From Pseudomonas mendocina (GTDB lineage: Bacteria; Pseudomonadota; Gammaproteobacteria; Pseudomonadales; Pseudomonadaceae): DNA of 64,000 bases. Both the position numbers and the translations under genes were made by a program. The notes under the pieces were generated by a model. That model made no database searches and was not told the DNA's origin. It was given only the letters and a program-made list of their open reading frames with translations. Positions 61,616 through 64,000 of the stretch are shown here, one piece after another. The stretch is taken from NCBI GenBank assembly GCA_037482215.1, contig CP148074.1:4526001-4590000 (forward strand), written 5' to 3'. Each line of letters begins with the position of its first letter. Position 1 is the stretch's first letter.

Positions 61616-62215
61616 TCAGGAGAAAACACGGAAGCGCTCTTTATCGTCGATAAAGGTCTTGTCGTTAAACCCAGCCTTGTTCGCACCAAACGGCAATTGC
61701 GCACGCAGCTTCCAGCTCGCCGGAATGTTCCACTTAGCTGCCGCAGCAGCATCTACCAGCGGGTTGTAATGCTGCAAGCTGGCACCAATGCCTGCGCTGG
61801 CCAGGGCTGACCACACAGCAAACTGAGCAATACCACTGGACTGCTCGGACCAGATCGGGAAGTTATCGGCATACAAAGCAAACTGCTTTTGCAGACCGCT
61901 GATCACATCCTGATCTTCATAGAACAGCACGGTACCAGCACCCGCCGCAAAGCTGTTGATCTTGCCTTCAGTTGTAGCAAAGGCATCTGCTGGAACGATC
62001 TTACGCAGCTCATCTTTAACGATGCCCCAAAAGCTGTCGCTCTCAGCACCGAACAGAATCACCGCACGTGAGCTTTGCGAGTTGAACGACGAAGGCGACA
62101 GTTTAATGGCTTCCTGAATCAGCGCAGTGACCTCGGCCTGCGGCAGAGGCAATTCCTTACCCAGCGCATATTGGGTACGACGTTGCTTGATAGCATTAAT
62201 AAAGGCATTACTCAT
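61616..62215 (-). CDS. Nitroreductase-family oxidoreductase
   Basis: A 199-residue FMN-dependent oxidoreductase. N-terminal FMN-phosphate contacts are seen in IKQRRTQYALG, then LSPSSFNSQSSRAVIL; the middle has WSALASAGIGASLQHYNP and the end KLRAQLPFGANKAG. It resembles the small YdgI/HBN1 group. The substrate is unknown. The gene stands alone; its spacer (62216-62526) contains an 8-bp inverted repeat but no other gene. Confidence 0.9.
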   Translation of the reverse strand: MSNAFINAIKQRRTQYALGKELPLPQAEVTALIQEAIKLSPSSFNSQSSRAVILFGAESDSFWGIVKDELRKIVPADAFATTEGKINSFAAGAGTVLFYEDQDVISGLQKQFALYADNFPIWSEQSSGIAQFAVWSALASAGIGASLQHYNPLVDAAAAAKWNIPASWKLRAQLPFGANKAGFNDKTFIDDKERFRVFS

Positions 62216-62416
62216 GCGGGCGACTCCTGTCCTAAGGTTTGATCACAACAACATCTACAATCTGCGGTGCAGCGCATGGTTATGCCAGCAGTGAGAAACT
62301 GCAGGTCAGCCAGGTAGCTATCCCGTGCTGATCATATGGAGACAGGGCTGAAACGAGAACGAAGAAAATCGAATAATTCCCTTTCAACTCCAACTATCAG
62401 CCAGTAAGCAGCTGCT

Positions 62417-62438
62417 GTAATACCGCAACAGGTATTAC
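62417..62438. promoter_or_regulatory. Inverted repeat upstream of the nitroreductase gene
   Basis: GTAATACC (62417-62424) and GGTATTAC (62431-62438) are perfectly inverted around 6 bases. There is no T run, so this looks more like an operator than a terminator of the LysR gene that ends at 62527. Confidence 0.4.
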
Positions 62439-62526
62439 GGAAAATTCTGACTGCCTGCCGCACGATCTGGTTTCATCCAAAGGCACCTCATCAAGCATGT
62501 GGCGATGAAATGCTACTGGCTCCGCG

Positions 62527-63447
62527 CTACAGATTCTCCACAGGTGCCGGCGCCAAACCACCCTCAAGTTTTCGCCACAATAAACGTACCGAAGCCTTAC
62601 GGACCAAAGCACAGCGATACAAGCGGATCTCCAGCGGTAAAAACCATTGCTCATCCCCACACACCAACAGCTCGCCGCGAGCCAGCTCAGCCGTAGCGGA
62701 AAGCCTGGGCACCCATGCCACCCCCATGCCCTGCAACGCCATGCATTTGAGGCTATCGGCCATGGCTGTTTCATAGACCGTTGTTGATCGCAGAGCGCGC
62801 TGACGCAACAACTGGTTGACTGAACGCCCAAGCAAAGCCCCGGCGCTATAGGCCAACAAGGGTACGCTTTGCCCGCTTTCAAGATCGAACAAGGGCTTGC
62901 CATTCTCATCCGCGGCACACATCGGCAGCATTTCTGTGCGGCCCAAGTGCAATGAAGGGAACAGCTCCGGGTCGAGCTGCATGGCAGCATCCGGATCGTA
63001 ATAGGCAAGGATGAGATCACACGCCCCTTCACGCAAAGAGTGCACCGCCTCACCCACGTTCGCGGCCACCAGACGAGTCGTTAGTGGCAACCCCTCACGG
63101 CGTAAACGCGCAATCCACTCAGGGAAGAAACCGAGTGTCAGCGAGTGCGCCGCCGCAATTTGCATCACCTCACCCTGCTGTCCCTCAAGGTTGTGGAGGT
63201 GACGAACCACCTCGCCCAACTGCTCAACGATGCTGCGCGCCGTGACCAAAAACAGTTGCCCCGATTCCGTGAGGTCAACAGGAGTACGTGAGCGGTCAAC
63301 CAATGTCAGGCCTAGCGCAGCTTCAAGGCTTCGAATTCGCCGACTGAATGCAGGCTGGGTCACGAATCTTTTCTGCGCGGCCTGGGAAAAACTGCGGGTT
63401 GTCGCCAATGCAACGAAGTCTTCCAGCCATTTGCTCTCAAGATTCAT
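62527..63447 (-). CDS. LysR-family regulator, HypT (YjiE)-like
   Basis: A 306-residue LysR regulator. The DNA-binding part reads WLEDFVALATTRSFSQAA, then TQPAFSRRIRSLEAALG; the effector part has the AAAHSLTLGFFPEW stretch shared with E. coli HypT, the hypochlorite-responsive regulator. The ATG at 63447 has a GAGGTG site and is preferred to a GTG two codons earlier. It is divergent from aspA; the spacer holds two similar inverted repeats, so autoregulation or aspA control is plausible. Confidence 0.88.
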   Translation of the reverse strand: MNLESKWLEDFVALATTRSFSQAAQKRFVTQPAFSRRIRSLEAALGLTLVDRSRTPVDLTESGQLFLVTARSIVEQLGEVVRHLHNLEGQQGEVMQIAAAHSLTLGFFPEWIARLRREGLPLTTRLVAANVGEAVHSLREGACDLILAYYDPDAAMQLDPELFPSLHLGRTEMLPMCAADENGKPLFDLESGQSVPLLAYSAGALLGRSVNQLLRQRALRSTTVYETAMADSLKCMALQGMGVAWVPRLSATAELARGELLVCGDEQWFLPLEIRLYRCALVRKASVRLLWRKLEGGLAPAPVENL

Positions 63448-63487
63448 GCGCACCTCATTCGAGACTAATTCGTGTTTTTAATATCTA

Positions 63488-63538
63488 TTTCGAGATTTTC
63501 TCTCGAAACGATAGCCGGTATCGAGAGCTTCTCTCTCG
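63488..63538. promoter_or_regulatory. Two tandem inverted repeats between LysR and aspA
   Basis: TTTCGAGA (63488-63495) and TCTCGAAA (63501-63508), then CGAGAG (63522-63527) and CTCTCG (63533-63538). Both pairs have a 5-base spacer and the shared core CGAGA-N-TCTCG; the centres are 32 bp apart. A further half-site lies at about 63460. The site family and spacing suggest a regulator that binds as two dimers. Confidence 0.6.
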
Positions 63539-63696
63539 GCGCTGTTTTCTGACTACCTGAACAAAACCGAGTCACACCAACATTATGCCGATTGTGCATA
63601 GGATAGCGGATAACAGCATTGGCCAACATCAGGCCACAGCCCTTAATCTACGGGACATCGCGGTTACCACCGCACCTTTACGAGATTTTATCCATC

Positions 63697-64000
63697 ATGT
63701 CCCTTGTTGCATCACACCGCATCGAGAAAGACTTGCTAGGCAGCCTCGAAGTACCCGCCGAGGCTTATTACGGTATCCAGACGCTGCGCGCTGTGCAGAA
63801 CTTCCGCCTCTCTGGCGTACCGCTTGCTCACTACCCGAAACTGGTCATTGGCCTGGCCATGGTCAAACAGGCTGCAGCTGACGCAAACCGCGAGCTGGGC
63901 CACCTGTCTGCCGCCAAGCACACCGCAATCAGCACCGCCTGCGCCCGTATCATTCAGGGTGAGTTTCACGACCAGTTCGTCGTCGACATGATTCAAGGCG
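63697..64000 (+). CDS. aspA: Aspartate ammonia-lyase, N-terminal part
   Basis: The first 101 codons are visible; the gene runs off the right edge (family length about 470-480). AspA converts aspartate to fumarate and ammonia. The start MSLVASHRIEKDLLG, then LEVPAEAYYGIQTLRAVQNF, is typical of bacterial aspartases; fumarase C differs there. The ATG at 63697 is the first in the frame. A LysR gene divergent from it is the usual Pseudomonas arrangement. Confidence 0.95.
   Translation, partial: MSLVASHRIEKDLLGSLEVPAEAYYGIQTLRAVQNFRLSGVPLAHYPKLVIGLAMVKQAAADANRELGHLSAAKHTAISTACARIIQGEFHDQFVVDMIQG

Noticed and set aside
61313..61620. Small protein encoded in the repeat region after aauR
   Set aside because: Frames here arise from the repeated element and its palindromes, with no ribosome-binding site and no family.

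Overview
The window is a stretch of a Pseudomonas (sensu lato) chromosome. The genes most closely resemble P. aeruginosa/P. putida genes, several neighbourhoods are classic Pseudomonas ones (tssM-stp1-stk1, serA next to D-2-hydroxyglutarate dehydrogenase, katB-ankB, purE-purK, aatJQMP-aauSR, LysR-aspA), and intergenic REP-like repeats are present. Most of the window is moderately GC-rich. The exception is an AT-rich patch at about 6.7-14.4 kb. No rRNA, tRNA, CRISPR array, intact insertion sequence or prophage was seen.

Layout. 1-14.9 kb: the 3' end of a type VI secretion (T6SS) cluster of the H2 type (tssM, phosphatase stp1, kinase stk1), then a frameshifted vgrG and two paralogous large effector genes. 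The effectors share an N-terminal M23-peptidase-like fold interrupted by SH3 domains, an EF-hand region and a GH19-like C-terminal muramidase/chitinase domain. Each is followed by AT-rich genes for exported proteins that are candidate immunity or accessory factors. 14.9-27.5 kb: metabolic and housekeeping genes: ALDH10-type aminoaldehyde dehydrogenase, PuuD-like hydrolase, LysR regulator, MATE pump, SdiA-regulated-like protein, YgiW-like OB-fold protein with a tandem TTAAG operator, FAH-family hydrolase, D-2-hydroxyglutarate dehydrogenase divergent from serA. 27.6-42.1 kb: half of a second, lateral-type flagellar system, as two divergent operons (lafK-fliEFGHIJ with flgM-flgN behind, and fliMNPQR-flhBA). 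42.2-50 kb: a Wzz chain-length regulator with a decayed second Wzz copy beside it, a PilZ protein, katB-ankB, a DUF3299 protein, a YeaQ-like membrane protein and purK/purE. 50.3-54.2 kb: AraC regulator, acetylpolyamine amidohydrolase, polyamine-binding protein, GNAT acetyltransferase. 54.2-61.1 kb: the acidic amino acid uptake operon aatJQMP and its two-component system aauS-aauR, with two AauR-type sites and a sigma-54 promoter visible upstream. 61.1-64 kb: repeat-rich spacer, nitroreductase, a HypT-like LysR regulator and the start of aspA.

How the parts fit. The T6SS tail would deliver cell-wall-attacking effectors to neighbouring cells. The lateral flagellar genes encode the export apparatus, basal body and switch, but filament, hook, motor and sigma-28 genes must lie elsewhere. 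Several scattered genes point to polyamine and GABA catabolism. AatJQMP with AauSR imports aspartate/glutamate, and AspA deaminates aspartate to fumarate. The most novel-looking part is the effector block at 5.1-14.9 kb, with its nested, altered M23 fold and exchangeable AT-rich tails.
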